A program made the translations under genes and the position numbers. The notes beneath the pieces were generated by a model that saw only the letters and a program-made list of their open reading frames with translations, did not search any database and was not told where the DNA came from. This document shows, one piece after another, positions 44,236 to 55,495 of a stretch of 64,000 bases of DNA. How positions within the stretch are numbered: position 1 is the first letter of the stretch; each line of letters starts with the position of its first letter. The DNA comes from Odontesthes bonariensis (Eukaryota; Chordata; Actinopteri; Atheriniformes; Atherinopsidae): assembly GCF_027942865.1 (NCBI RefSeq), contig NC_134525.1, positions 371,501 to 435,500 of the forward strand. The letters run 5' to 3'.

Positions 44236-44744
44236 GCTGTTGCATGTTATGCTCATTTACTTGTCTATTAGTTGCAAATATGTGCAAGGCAGAGCTTTCC
44301 TCAGCAGTTTCACAGCGTCTCAACACATCCAAAATCACTTTTCAACATCAGAGTCTTTTTGCTACGACACCTAACCCTATTTAACAACTCAGCAAAGACT
44401 TTGTCTTTCTGTCTTACTATTTCAGTTAGCTCAACAACTTTAAACAAGCTCGACCACAAGGTGTTACCAACGTCCTCCACATACAACTTCTTGCCTCTTA
44501 CAGGCGGCAACTGGAAATAGTCCCCTACTGCAACTACAGCAACATTGCCAAATGGTGAAAAATCACCCGTTTGTTTTATCTGTCTCAATCTACCGTGAAT
44601 ATATGAGAACAGATTGTGATCCACCATGGATATCTCATCTATTATCAACAGCTGCAGATCACAATATTTGGCACGCAATGAGTTTAAGATAGGGTAGGAT
44701 ATCCTGGATTTTGAGTCGAGCGAAGCTGCATTTTGAAAATACAC
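44236..44744 (-). pseudogene. Helitron Pif1-like helicase fragment
   Basis: Minus-strand frames carry the helicase Walker B box [11 protein letters not shown], then [27 protein letters not shown] and, in a second frame, ALHIFATNRQVNEHN. These are motifs II to IV of the Pif1-type helicase domain in Helitron Rep-Hel proteins. Walker A and the 3' end are missing, and the fragment joins DIRS sequence at about 44220-44236. Confidence 0.8.
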
Positions 44745-44754
44745 AGGTCAAAAG

Positions 44755-45224
44755 TCCCAACCCCTTTCTTCAGACTTCCCCCCGAAACCACGCCTCTAGA
44801 GTACATGAACGCGCAATCTTTGTTCACGAGCACAAAGGTGCACGAGCGCTGTTCTGACAGCAAGCATCGATTGGTTTGGCTAACTTTTGCTAACTTTTGC
44901 TAACTTTTGCTAACTTTTTCTCATGGCGGATTCACAGGTAAGAAAATACCTTTCAACATCATAATGAACCGTTTAATAATGCTAGGTGCTAGCCAAGCTG
45001 GCTCTAGTTTAGCTTCCTGCCAAGCTTCTGGACGCGTAATTCGTTCACGAAGAAGGGTACGCGCACAGGGGGAAGGAGGGGGAGGGAGGAGCAGATTGCA
45101 GTTTGATAGACGCATCAGAACCCAATCATCGTTTACGGTCCGTTCAGTATGATTGGATAGTGTTTTTCCTGGATTGTTCGTTCTAGAGGCCACTAAAACT
45201 TTTCATTTTTGTGTCAAAACTTTT
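44755..45224. other. Unclassified insert in the Helitron
   Basis: Sequence foreign to the Helitron, with four tandem GCTAACTTTT(T/G) units near 44880 and an ATGGCGGATTCACAG|GTAAG start-exon-like stretch at 44923. It has GTCAAAAGTC at one end and TTTTGTGTCAAAACTTTTAA at the other, but I could not define clear terminal repeats. Confidence 0.35.
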
Positions 45225-45420
45225 AATTAATTGTTTTTTTGGGGCTTTTTTTATGCCTTTAATGATAGGACAGTTGGAGAGAAACAGGAAGCAGAGAGAG
45301 GGGGAAGACATGCAGCAAAGGGCCGCTTGGTGCGGGACTCGAACCGGGGCCAGCTGCAGTGAGGACTGTAGCCTCTGTACATGGGGCGGCTGCTTAACCC
45401 ACTACGCCACCGACCGCCCC
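45225..45420 (-). mobile_element. tRNA-derived SINE
   Basis: On the minus strand it starts GGGGCGGTCGGTGGCGTAGT with an A-box (GGCGTAGTGGGTTAAG), then a B-box (GGTTCGAGTCC), a conserved CTTCCTGTTTCTCTCC body and an A-rich end. It sits at the edge of the Helitron Rep frame. The same head, truncated, occurs at 54541-54585. Confidence 0.8.
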
Positions 45421-45770
45421 GCAGCCCTCTGTCTTAAAATACTCAACGGTAAACTCATCCTCACAATATTATCCCCTGTGGGCACAAAGACGACTTTCCT
45501 TGAACATTCCTTTAAGTGCATATTTGTTAGTCTATAAACTGCTTCTTGTGCACTAACATCTCTGTTATGCAAGTACACAGTACCTAGATTTTTTAAGGCC
45601 TCCTTTGCGCTAAGATTGCCCTCTTTGGATGCCTCTCTTTGGGCATTGCTCAACAGCAGCCCCATCTCCCTTTCTGCCTTAGAAATATAGGAGATGATGT
45701 ACACAACACATGCATACGCATCCACAACGTACTGGATGTCTATATTAGCATTCCAGCATTTCAAGACTTA
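45402..45770 (-). pseudogene. Helitron Rep C-terminal part with catalytic-tyrosine motif
   Basis: Reads [20 protein letters not shown], the region holding the paired tyrosines of the Helitron HUH nuclease, followed by conserved helices ([13 protein letters not shown]). Separated from the upstream Rep part by a frame break near 45800. Confidence 0.75.
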
Positions 45771-45807
45771 CTATACTGATTAATCCACAACTCCTCAACA
45801 TTCCTTT

Positions 45808-46917
45808 TTAAAACAACTTCTGTCTTCTATTCGCATCTATCGCATTTTCCTGACACTTGCAGACTGGTTCTACTCGCTTACGACTGATGAACGTGCGTGC
45901 AGATACTGGTCGAGGAAAATTGAAACGACACGTTGTATTCCTCTTTTTGCACGACTTTGAGTGGCGAGTGGAATGTTGTTGTACAGATGTGATAATGTCC
46001 AATAATGTGTCATCATCTGCTGGTAGTTCACATGTTACATATTTGTCAATAAACTGAACTACCTCTTCGTCACTGTTCCTGTCAATTAACGGAGCGTTCT
46101 CGATCCAGAACAAACAATGAACATATGGGGAACCACGCTGCTGAAACTCGACCCTATAAAAGTAGTCAATTATTTTACCAATGGGATTGCATGGAGACAT
46201 CAACACCTCCCTTAAAAAACAATGCCACCGAAAGTCAAACATCCTGGCTGCAGTTACCGGATTCTGCCGCAACAGCTCACAGCTATCAGCCCACTCCAAC
46301 TCTTCAGCTGTCTGCCTTCTTCCAGCCTGTCGCAAAGCGCTATCAAGCAAATTTTGCCAACGCAGATCAGCTGAAGAAAAGGAACAAAACCAAGTGGGGA
46401 CGCCTAACTGATAAACACAAGCTAACAGGTCACTCTGCGCTCCCTGCCAGTACACTGGGGTTCCTCTAATAGGTTTCAAAAACAGATAGCCATTATCACA
46501 CGTCAACAACTGTTTCAACCCATCGTCACTCTTCAATAGCTTGTTAACCTTTGTCAGTGTGCCACCTCCCCTTCCTTTTCTTAACGCTATGGACACATTG
46601 GAAACGACGTGTTCGACCTCCGACATGTACTGAGCAAAAAATATGTATTCTACATTCCGGGAAAATCTGCCATCAGCATGCAGAACACGGTTATTAAAAT
46701 AACGGGTTAATGTCAAACGGTGTGGTCGGCTATCATGATATGTATGCTGTCCCTGCGGAAACAACACTGGAAAACATTTGGCTTCATTGGCATGATCAGA
46801 CAGCAAGCTAACAGGGCTATTTCCCTCTGCAGGAGCCACGTTCACAACAGCATCAAAATACTGGTCCAACACTTCTTGACCAATGTCTACAGGCATAAGA
46901 CAACTATCCTGAAACAT
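45808..46917 (-). pseudogene. Helitron Rep nuclease, N-terminal and central part
   Basis: A 369-codon frame covering the Helitron-like N domain: FPVLFPQG, LTLTRYFNNRVL, FSRNVEYIFFAQYM, then WHCFLREVLMSP and the HUH region FQQRGSPYVHCLFW. The HUH box is YVH, so one metal-binding His is lost. It ends in a stop before the tyrosine motif. Confidence 0.85.
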
Positions 46918-46985
46918 ACAGTGTTGCTGTCTGTCATGTAGAAGTTCATCCTCGCCACCATCAAAACTGGCTTCTACATTACAAC

Positions 46986-47810
46986 TAGGGATGGGAATTG
47001 ATAAGATTTTTACGATTCCAATTCCATTTTCGATTCAGTTCTTTGTCGGTTCCCTTATCGATTCTCATTTGGAGAAAAAGGACAACAAACCAGTCGATCA
47101 GCATCCACTTTGTTTAGTTTAGAAGTAACACGAGTCATGACCTCACAAACCCAACAACGGTGAGGTCCACATTGGTCTATCCTGGCCTGGGTAATTTAAC
47201 TCTTCCTGCTCTGGTGAAAGGAGAAGCTGGAGGTAGAGGTGAACTGGGGGTAGTACCACCAGCCTCTGGCTCTGAGCCAGTCAGGCTCTGCTTCTCATGA
47301 TTTCATCTAAATGTAATGCCTGAGAAGGCATTCATTTAACCTTAACCGTTACTAACAGCAGCTTTTACAATCAGGCAAATGGCGCTAACATGATAGGCAG
47401 TGTTTGTTAGTTAGTTACCTGCAGTGTTAGCCGAGGACATGCTAACGTTGCTGGGTTCAGATTCACCAACGTTAGTCCGGAGTGGATCAAAAACGCAACA
47501 TTCATTCATAGTTATTGCATGTTGGTAGTATTTCCTCCCTTTGGTGAAATATTCACTTTGCAAGTTGCCCTGTTGTCGTCTTTTTTAGGGATGTGTAATC
47601 AAACTTTCGAGCATTTGTACCGCTTGGGCGCCATGTTTACTGTTGGCTGCTGGCTGCGCTGGACTCGCCACGCAACGTTGCGTGGTGACATCATTCGCGC
47701 CAACTGGAATCGATAAGGGAATCATTTGCAAAATCGCCAAAACGATTCCAAGGAATTGAAACACTGGGAACCGGTTCTCAACAAGAACCGGATTTCGATT
47801 CCCATCCCTA
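46986..47810. mobile_element. hAT-type non-autonomous element inside the Helitron
   Basis: 825 bp with inverted ends TAGGGATGGGAAT and ATTCCCATCCCTA, flanked by perfect 8-bp duplicates ATTACAAC (46978-46985 and 47811-47818). No coding sequence. It splits the Helitron frame between the zinc-rich N-terminus and the Rep domain. Confidence 0.92.
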
Positions 47811-48515
47811 ATTACAACCATTGTCTGCTCCTGAAATTACATCATCGTTCTCCCTACAAAACTCATTAAGCCATGCTTCATTAAACTGTATATCTTTATA
47901 ATGTACATTAATGTTTTTTAAACACTGCAACGCTTGCCTAACACGCATCGTGTCCACAAATTCATACTCGTAATGACTCTTGTAAGTTAACTTGCGCTTC
48001 AGCTTCACAGGCAACAAAGACCCCTCCATATTGGAACGGGGTAACAAATTATTCGTTTGAACAATGTTTGCTGGAACACATGTCACTGGGCCATGTACTC
48101 CATTTTGTCCACCTTTGGGCAAAGCTAACATCTTCATAAACGGTATATGAAGCGCGATCAAATGCTGTTCTAAACTATTCAAACAGGCCAGTTCTGCTGG
48201 AATGGGACACGCAGTCAAATTGTTCCCTGCAGATTCAGCCGGCTCCTGTCCTCTTAGTATCTTACTATGACAGGTGTAACAGATCCAAAGCTTCCCTCTC
48301 GGTGTGTCAACCAAGTGACACGGCATCACACAACTGGCATCACATTTGTGCAGATAATGGTCAGTAATGCACTTTGCGGCTACAGCAGCTACAACTCCAG
48401 TCTTATTATAATCTGCCCTTTTACAGGTTAAAACCTGATGTTTAAACAGCAACCTGTGGCAAACACAACACACAAAATCTGGTCCATCTCTGATTTTATC
48501 TAAAAACTGCTGCAT
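47808..48515 (-). pseudogene. Helitron Rep-Hel N-terminal cysteine-rich region
   Basis: A 235-codon frame with a zinc-finger-like Cys/His series (CCVCHRLLF, CITDHYLHKC, CYTCHSKI) followed by the conserved LEQHLIALHIPFMKM and LPVKLKRKLTYKSHY segments that precede Rep in animal Helitrons. Interrupted at its 3' end by the hAT element. Confidence 0.85.
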
Positions 48516-48915
48516 AACAAAGTCAAATTACAGGCGCTTCTCTTTCAACTGCTGCCTATTCAGCTTCATACCTGCTGCAACACGCTGTTTACATTCAACA
48601 TTTGCATACTGTGTTCTACTCATTTCCTTCTTCTTGGCTTGATACGTGACATTAGTCCTGTACGTGGTCTTACTCATTTCCTTCTTCTTGGCTTGATACG
48701 TGACATTACTACATGTTCTTACTCATTTCCTTGACACTCTCTCTATGTAACCTATATTTCAATTTACTCAATTTACTTATGCTTTTCCTTATACAAACTA
48801 TTTTGAGCATAATTTCTTTTACTTCTTTCCTTCTGGCTTTCCTCCCGCCAAAGCTTTCCTGTAAATGTAAACACTCTTTGTCTTGCCTGTTCTGCAAGTT
48901 GCTCGTTAAATACAT
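48516..48915 (-). pseudogene. Helitron extreme N-terminus, decayed
   Basis: The minus strand reads Lys/Arg-rich stretches in which TNVTYQAKKKEMS is partly duplicated (48600-48720), then a 68-codon basic frame up to 48915. Helitron proteins often begin with such basic repeats. Frames are broken. Confidence 0.5.
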
Positions 48916-49620
48916 ACAGTGTTTGGTGTCAATAGGCTAGATACAGTCGACCAGTATATGTATCCTTTTTTATTTTGAGTTTTTATTTTGCAGGAACCTA
49001 AAGTAGTCAGGTGAACTATTGAGTAGGCTACTTGTTAGTGGCTGCTCCACTTTTGTTTTAGAGAAAACTGCTTTATAACAGTTCTTCAATAAAGAATGGC
49101 GTAAAATCGAATTTTGCTGTCTTTGTTGTTGTTGTTTGATGTGGCCTACCGTTGAAGTTTCACAATAGTTTAGGTTCGTGTTAAATTAACCCTCTCTACA
49201 GGCCCTGGCTTTTTTTTTTTGCGGGTCATATTTTGCGTGTCGGGCGGGGCGGTTTGGAAATTCTCGTGGGTCGGGTTGGGGCGGGTATTAAAAAAACCCT
49301 CACCCGCGCAACACTACAGAGTACCCTTTTGCCAAATTTTTTTTTTTTTTTTACAAGTGTGTGTGAGGAAGTCTGTCTGTGTGGCCCAAAATAATAATGA
49401 TACTACAAAATAATAATAGTTTAGATCTACCCTCGATCAATCACATAATCCACAGAAACTTGCCCTCACTGACCTGACGTGCCCAGACCACTTGCTCTGC
49501 AGCTCGCAATGCTAAGCTGCTAGAGACAGAGAGACCACGACTGACCATCTGATGAATAGGTTTTGCAGCAATATTTGTTTGTTCACGCCACGCTGTATTC
49601 TTGCAAGATGACTGACAAAG
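48916..49620. other. Spacer with hAT-end-like segment
   Basis: No gene. The stretch 49210-49315 is GC-rich (GCGGGTCGGG-type) and ends CCCGCGCAACACTAC, like the end of a hAT MITE, but no partner end was found. The Helitron 5' terminus was not identified. Confidence 0.35.
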
Positions 49621-49623
49621 TTA

Positions 49624-50210
49624 GTGAAGAATAGAATAGAATAGAATAGAATAGAATGCCTTTTATCGTCACTATACAAGTACAATGAGATTAAAAGCAT
49701 CTCCTTTCTCAGTGCAGACATGAGCATATAAAAAACATAAAAAATATAAAATATAACAATCTTAGACATAAAATAATCAAATATAGTACAAAAGGGGTGG
49801 TGGGGGGTAGGTGCACAGAGATATTACTATATATATGAATGAATATGCATTCCAGTGTGGGTTATCGCACATAACAGGATATTGCACAGTAATGGAGTAT
49901 TGCACAGGGTGAAGGAAAGGCCTGGGGCGGGGGTGTCACTATGTAGAGTCAGTGCCTGTTTGAGTTCAGAGCGTTTATGGCATTTGGGAAAAAGCTGTTG
50001 GTCCTTGCTTTGATGCACCTGTAGCGCCTACCCGAGGGCAACAGGTCAAACAGTTCAAAGCCAGGGTGGGAGCTTTCCTTGACAATGTTTTTTCCTCTGC
50101 TGAGGCAACGGGAAGTGTAGATGTCTGTCAGGGAGGGGAGAGGGCAGCCAATGATTTTCTGAGCTGCCTTGACTAGAGAGACTAGAGAGCAGCATCCTGT
50201 GTGTGTGCGT
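49624..50210 (-). mobile_element. Interspersed fish repeat with AATAG tail (LINE-like 3' region)
   Basis: Starts with about five GAATA repeats, then GCCTTTTATCGTCACTATAC and GCATTTGGGAAAAAGCTGTTGG / CACCTGTAGCGCCTACCCGA stretches that recur throughout fish genomes. No reverse-transcriptase motif is left. Orientation is inferred from the simple-repeat tail. Confidence 0.5.
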
Positions 50211-51039
50211 CTAACTCTGCAAACACTCTCATAAGTTACAGCCGCTAATTAAGCACACACAGCATGCTGAGGGAGAAAAGTATTTCTGTATGCATGTATG
50301 TATGGAATCTCTTTGTTTCTATATATTTCTTTTGTCATAGGCAAAGTGCATTGGAGAGATGTATAATTTTACTATCAAGTAAGTTGCAATGTTTTTCCTA
50401 CATGTATGTTTATAGAGTCAATGTTGCGGATGTCTGGTGGGAGTGAGTTCCAGAGTTGGGGAGCAGAGCGACTGAAAGCTCTGCTCCCCATGGTGCTGAG
50501 ATGGGCACCGTACCATGCTGTTGGTGCTTGGAAAAGTCTTTTTTTCTCAACAATTCGTGTTTGATCGAACTCCTCCTACATATTTAATGCTAACAGCTCC
50601 AAACTTGGCCAGGTTACTCTTAAAACATGAGCTGAAAGAATCATGGAGAAACCTTTCCAAACTCTGAACAATGTGGGCGTGGCCAGGCGATAAAAATCAT
50701 GTGATTTCGTTTGTGATATGAAAGCCTTATCATCATCGCAAAGTCATGAAACTTGGCACACATGCCCACCCTCTCGACCTCGTAAAGGGTATCGTGTGTG
50801 GCAGAGATAAATCGGGGAATCTTTGGCAGCATTGAGACAACTTTCTGATAATTTCCAACTTTACATTTCATGCGTTCACACATTTGGACCTCAAAGAGAA
50901 AGCTGGTTTCAAACACACTGAACAGCTTTCACTTTGTGGGTTTCTGGAAGAGAGAAACAGTGACAGGGTGTGTTCTGGACTGACCTGGCTCAGCAGGTTT
51001 GTCTACTTCAACAACTTCTGTGGAACTGATGTGGAACCA
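50211..51039. other. Spacer with short repeat fragments, no gene
   Basis: No exon seen. 50410-50510 contains GAGTTCCAGAGTTGGGGAGC, another common fish repeat fragment. Confidence 0.4.
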
Positions 51040-51142
51040 GTCTGACTGACTTCTGTGGCTCAGCCGTTGTTGAGCAGCACCACTTCCTGCTCAGCGTATC
51101 ATTCCTCTGCGGCTGCATCACAGGAGCTGCAGCTCAGACACG
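51040..51142 (+). other. Possible 5' untranslated exon of the ASC-like gene
   Basis: A GC-rich stretch ending GACACG|GTGAGTAC, a strong donor at 51142. It would splice to the acceptor TTTCAG at about 53275, just before the pyrin-domain ATG, placing the 22-bp array in intron 1. The 5' end is unknown. Confidence 0.4.
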
Positions 51143-51344
51143 GTGAGTACAAAAATCATCTCAAGCTTCCCTTCACGCTTTTATTCAGGTCAGGTCAGAT
51201 GGATGTTGCTGAGTCGTCGGCAGCCTCTGTGTCGGACGTTCAGCTGAACATAAAGACATGAATTAACCTGGAACAGTGAAAGCAAATGCCGCTTTACAAA
51301 TGCCACTATTATTATTGTCACTTTATTCTAAAGAAATACATCTG

Positions 51345-53095
51345 AATGAATGTTGTCCTGTGCATTTGTGAATCTTGTCCCGCACATTTGTAAATCTTGT
51401 CCTGCGCATTTGTGAATCGTATCCCGCGCATTTGTAAATCTTGTCCTGCGCATTTGTGAATCTTGTCCCGCGCATTTGTAAATCTTGTCCTGCACATTTG
51501 TGAATCTTATCCTGTGCATTTGTGAATCTTGTCCCGCGTATTTGTAAATCTTGTCCTGCGCATTTGTGAATCTTGTCCCGCGTATTTGTGAATCTTGTCC
51601 CGCGTATTTGTAAATCTTATCCTGTGCATTTGTGAATCTTGTCCCGCGTATTTGTGAATCTTGTCCCGCGCATTTGTATATCTTGTCCCGCGCATTTGTA
51701 AATCTTGTCCTGTGCATTTGTAAATCTTGTCCCGCGTATTTGTAAATCTTGTCCTGCGCATTTGTAAATCTTGTCCCGCGCATTTGTAAATCTTGTCCTG
51801 CGCATTTGTGAATCTTGTCCCGCGTATTTGTAAATCTTGTCCTGCGCATTTGTAAATCTTGTCCCGCGCATTTGTAAATCTTGTCCTGCGCATTTGTGAA
51901 TCTTGTCCTGCTCATTTGTGAATCTTGTCCCGCTCATTTGTAAATCTTGTCCTGTGCATTTGTAAATCTTGTCCCACGCATTTGTAAATCTTGTCCTGCT
52001 CATTTGTAAATCTTGTCCCGCGCATTTGTAAATCTTGTCCTGTGTATTTGTAAATCTTGTCCCGCGCATTTGTGAATCTTGTCCTGCTCATTTGTGAATC
52101 TTGTCCTGCGCATTTGTGAATCTTGTCCTGCTCATTTGTGAATCTTGTCCTGCTCATTTGTAAATCTTGTCCTGTGCATTTGTTAATCTTGTCCCGCGCA
52201 TTTGTGAATCTTGTCCCGCGCATTTGTAAATCTTGTCCTGTGCATTTGTAATCTTGTCCTGCTCATTTGTAAATCTTGTCCTGCGCATTTGTAAATCTTG
52301 TCCCGTGTATTTGTAAATCTTGTCCCGCGCATTTGTGAATCTTGTCCCGCGCATTTATAAATCTTGTCCCGCGCATTTGTAAATCTTGACCTGCGCATTT
52401 GTGAATCTTGTCCCGCGCATTTGTAAATCTTGTCCTGTGCATTTGTTAATCTTGTCCCGCGCATTTGTGAATCTTGTCCCGCGCATTTGTAAATCTTGTC
52501 CTGCACATTTGTGAATCTTATCCTGTGCATTTGTAAATCTTGTCCTGCTCATTTGTGAATCTTGTCCCGCGCATTTTTAAATCTTGTCCTGCGCATTTGT
52601 GAATCTTGTCCCGCGTATTTGTGAATCTTGTCCCGGGCATTTGTAAATCTTGTCCCGAGCATTTGTGAATTTTGTCCCGCTCATTTGTGAATCTTGTCCT
52701 GTGCATTTGTGAATCTCTTCCTGCTCATTTGTAAATCTTGTCCTGCGCATTTGTGAATCTTGTCCCGCGTATTTGTGAATCTTGTCCCGGGCATTTGTAA
52801 ATCTTGTCCCGCGCATTTGTGAATTTTGTCCCGGGCATTTGTAAATCTTGTCCCGCGCATTTGTGAATTTTGTCCCGCTCATTTGTGAATCTTGTCCTGT
52901 GCATTTGTGAATCTCTTCCTGCTCATTTGTGAATCTTGTCCTGATCATTCGTAAATCTTGTCCCGCTCATTTCTGAATCTTGTCCCATGCATTTGTGAAT
53001 CTTGTCCCACTCATTTGTGAATCTTGTCCTGCGCATTTGTGAATCTTGTCCCGCTCATTTGTGAATCTTGTCCCGCTCATTTGTGAATCTTGAAA
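51345..53095. repeat. 22-bp minisatellite, about 79 copies
   Basis: Units of the form CTTGTCCTGCGCATTTGTAA plus AT, alternating C/T, CG/TG/CT and A/G variants. Three units make a 22-codon stop-free cycle, giving open minus-strand frames of up to 195 codons that are not genes. It lies in the presumed first intron of the ASC-like gene. Confidence 0.95.
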
Positions 53096-53275
53096 CGGAT
53101 TTAGCTCCATAGTTTCAGCTGTTCACAGACTGAGGACGAGCAGCCCAAACAGCCCGACTTCACCCTGTGTGTAGTCGGGCCGTAGCCCGTTATGACCACG
53201 TTGCTCCTGGTTATATCTCCTTTTCATGTTGTTGATTAAAAGCTCCTCCAGACTCACAGTGTTCTCTGGTTTCAG

Positions 53276-53558
53276 CAGGAAGTTAAGATGGACGAGCAGG
53301 ACTTCATCAGCATCTTCGACGATATAACAGACGAGGAATTCAACAACTTCAAATGGCACCTGAAGAAAGAGTCGATTAACGGAGTCGCTCCTCTCAAAGT
53401 GAACCAGCTGGCAAAGGCGGACAGGCGGGACGTCGTGGACCTGATGATGCAGAAGTTTGAGCTGGAGGGAACCATGCAGGTGATGGAGAAGGTGTTGTAG
53501 AGGATCAGCAGGAACGACCTGGTGAAGCAACTTCAGGCCATGGCTGCAGAAACCGGAG
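53276..53558 (+). pseudogene. ASC/PYCARD-like gene, pyrin-domain exon with premature stop
   Basis: Exon from TTTCAG| to GGAG|GTCAGT. The ATG at 53288 starts MDEQDFISIFDDI, then the death-fold pyrin pattern TDEEFNNFKWHLKKES, LAKADRRDVVDLMMQKF and ISRNDLVKQLQAM. A TAG at 53498-53500 interrupts it at the start of the last helix, where Gln or Glu is expected, while the sequence stays conserved and in frame after it. So it is a recent nonsense mutation, a polymorphism or a base error. If real, only a 70-residue truncated pyrin domain is made. Confidence 0.8.
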
Positions 53559-54014
53559 GTCAGTCTCACACAGAGAAACACTCAGAAACACAGAGGTGCA
53601 GATATCAGGCTCCTGGAGGGTGGACGGACAGATGTGCCCAACATCTGCAGCCTTCTTTACCCACTCTTTGCAGATGATGTACAAATCCAGTCCTGGATGA
53701 GCTTAAAGCTCCTGAAGCCAAATGAAAATAAGGTCAAATCTCTGTTTTCTGTAATTCTGTGAAGAATCAAGCAGCTCCTCAGTTTCAGCTCCAATTTCCT
53801 CCAATTCAGTTCAGATCATCAGGTCAGAATCCCTCAGAGCAGAAATCTGTGAAAACGTCTTCAATAATCATTGAAAACACGACTCGCTCCTTTTAGCCAA
53901 TCACATCAGAGTCTGTTTAACGCCGTGTTCATGCACCCAGCAGGTGAGAACGCAGCGACTGGATGATGTGACTTCTGACCGACTCCAGGTTCAGAGCTTT
54001 AAACTCATCAAAAG
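53559..54014. other. Intron of the ASC-like gene
   Basis: Donor GTCAGT at 53559, acceptor ATCAAAAG at 54014. No repeat or other exon recognised, though the usual proline-rich linker exon could be lost here. Confidence 0.6.
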
Positions 54015-54325
54015 GTCCTGGTCCGGCGGCGACCGTCTCCGGATCCATTCCGGTCGAGCGAGCAGAGGAGAAACTGGCGTCCATTCGCTCCAACTTTGTT
54101 GACAAGATTTCGGATCCAGTTCTGCGTAAGCTGCTGGACCGACTGCTGGAGCAGAGGGTGATGATCGACGATGAGATGGAGGATGCTGGAACCCTCAGCC
54201 GGGCCGACAAAGCCAGAAAGGTGATCGACACGGTGCGGAAGAAAGAAGCTCGGGCCAGCTCGGCTCTGTTACTGGTTCTGCGTGAGGTGGATCCGTGTCT
54301 GTCAGAGGAGCTGGGCCTCATGTGA
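54015..54325 (+). CDS. pycard: ASC/PYCARD-like gene, CARD exon
   Basis: Open from the acceptor to the TGA at 54325. It starts with a short PGPAATVSGS linker and then a six-helix CARD-like fold: VERAEEKLASIRSNFVDKI, VLRKLLDRLLEQRVMIDDE, LSRADKARKVIDTVRKK and LLLVLREVDPCLSEELG. The G|GT junction matches the pyrin exon. Pyrin plus CARD is the architecture of the inflammasome adaptor ASC, which links sensors to caspase-1-type proteases. The C-terminal exon looks intact. Confidence 0.78.
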
Positions 54326-54594
54326 AGCTCCTGGTCCGGGCTTCATTATTCTCTCATGATTCTGTGAATGATCCATAATCCTGATTAAAGTCGTGATTAA
54401 ATCCTGATTAAATGCTGTGGTGAGCGACTTCATCACGAGTCAGACTCTCTGTTTTAAGGATGGTTTTAAGGTTTAATGTTTTATCTTTTTTATCTTACCT
54501 TATCCTAGAACCAGGATAGATTCAGAACCAGGATGTTTTGGTTCCGTGGCGTAGTGGGTTAAGCAGGCGCCCCATGTACAAGGATTAGATATTA
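54326..54594. other. 3' flank of ASC-like gene with SINE head fragment
   Basis: Non-coding. 54541-54585 repeats the SINE head GTGGCGTAGTGGGTTAAGCA and CGCCCCATGTACA, then passes straight into the 16-bp array. Confidence 0.6.
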
Positions 54595-55495
54595 CAACAA
54601 ACTGGGATTAGAACCCGCTGGGATTAGAACCATCCGGGATTAGAACCTGTTGGGATTAGAACCCTCTGGGATTAGAACCATCTGGGATTAGAACCATATG
54701 GGATTAGAACCAGCTGGGATTAGAATCATCTGGGATTAGAACCAGCTGGGATTAGAACCTGCTGGGATTAGAACCAGCTGGGATTAGAACCATCTGGGAT
54801 TAGAACCAGCTGGGATTAGAACCATCTGGGATTAGAACCAGCTGGGATTAGAACCATATGGGATTATAACCCGCTGGGATTAGAACCAGCTGGGATTAGA
54901 ACCATCTGGGATTAGAACCAGCTGGGATTAGAACCCTCTGGGATTAGAACCATCTGGGATTAGAACCATATGGGATTATAACCCGCTGGGATTAGAACCA
55001 GCTGGGATTAGAGCCCGTTGGGATTAGAACCTGCTGGGATTAGAACCCGCTGGGATTAAAACCAGCTGGGATTAGAACCATCTGGGATTAGAACCAGCTG
55101 GGATTAGAACCAGCTGGGATTAGAACCAGCTGGGATTATAACCCGCTGGGATTAGAACCAGCTGGGATTAGAGCCCGTTGGGATTAGAACCTGCTGGGAT
55201 TAGAACCCGCTGGGATTAGAACCATCTGGGATTAGAACCATCTGGGATTAGAACCATCTGGGATTAGAACCAGCTGGGATTAGAACCATCTGGGATTAGA
55301 ACCAGCTGGGATTAGAACCAGCTGGGATTAGAACCCGCTGGGATTAGAACCCGCTGGGATTAGAACCAGCTGGGATTAGAACCAGCTGGGATTAGAGCCC
55401 GTTGGGATTAGAACCCGCTGGGATTAGAACCCGCTGGGATTAGAACCAGCTGGGATTAGAGCCCGTTGGGATTAGAACCCGCTGGGATTAGAACC
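54595..55495. repeat. 16-bp minisatellite, about 56 copies
   Basis: TGGGATTAGAACCAGC and variants (CATC, CCGC, CTGC, GAGCCCGT). It begins right after a truncated SINE and lies between two convergent genes. Confidence 0.95.

Noticed and set aside
45300-45420. A functional tRNA gene (A and B boxes present)
   Set aside because: The sequence continues into a SINE body and A-rich tail and does not fold as a complete tRNA; a truncated copy occurs at 54541.
51328-52948. Several 100-195-codon minus-strand frames (TRFTNAQDKIYKCAGQD)
   Set aside because: A 22-bp repeat cycles through all three frames without stops, so the frames are equivalent shadows.
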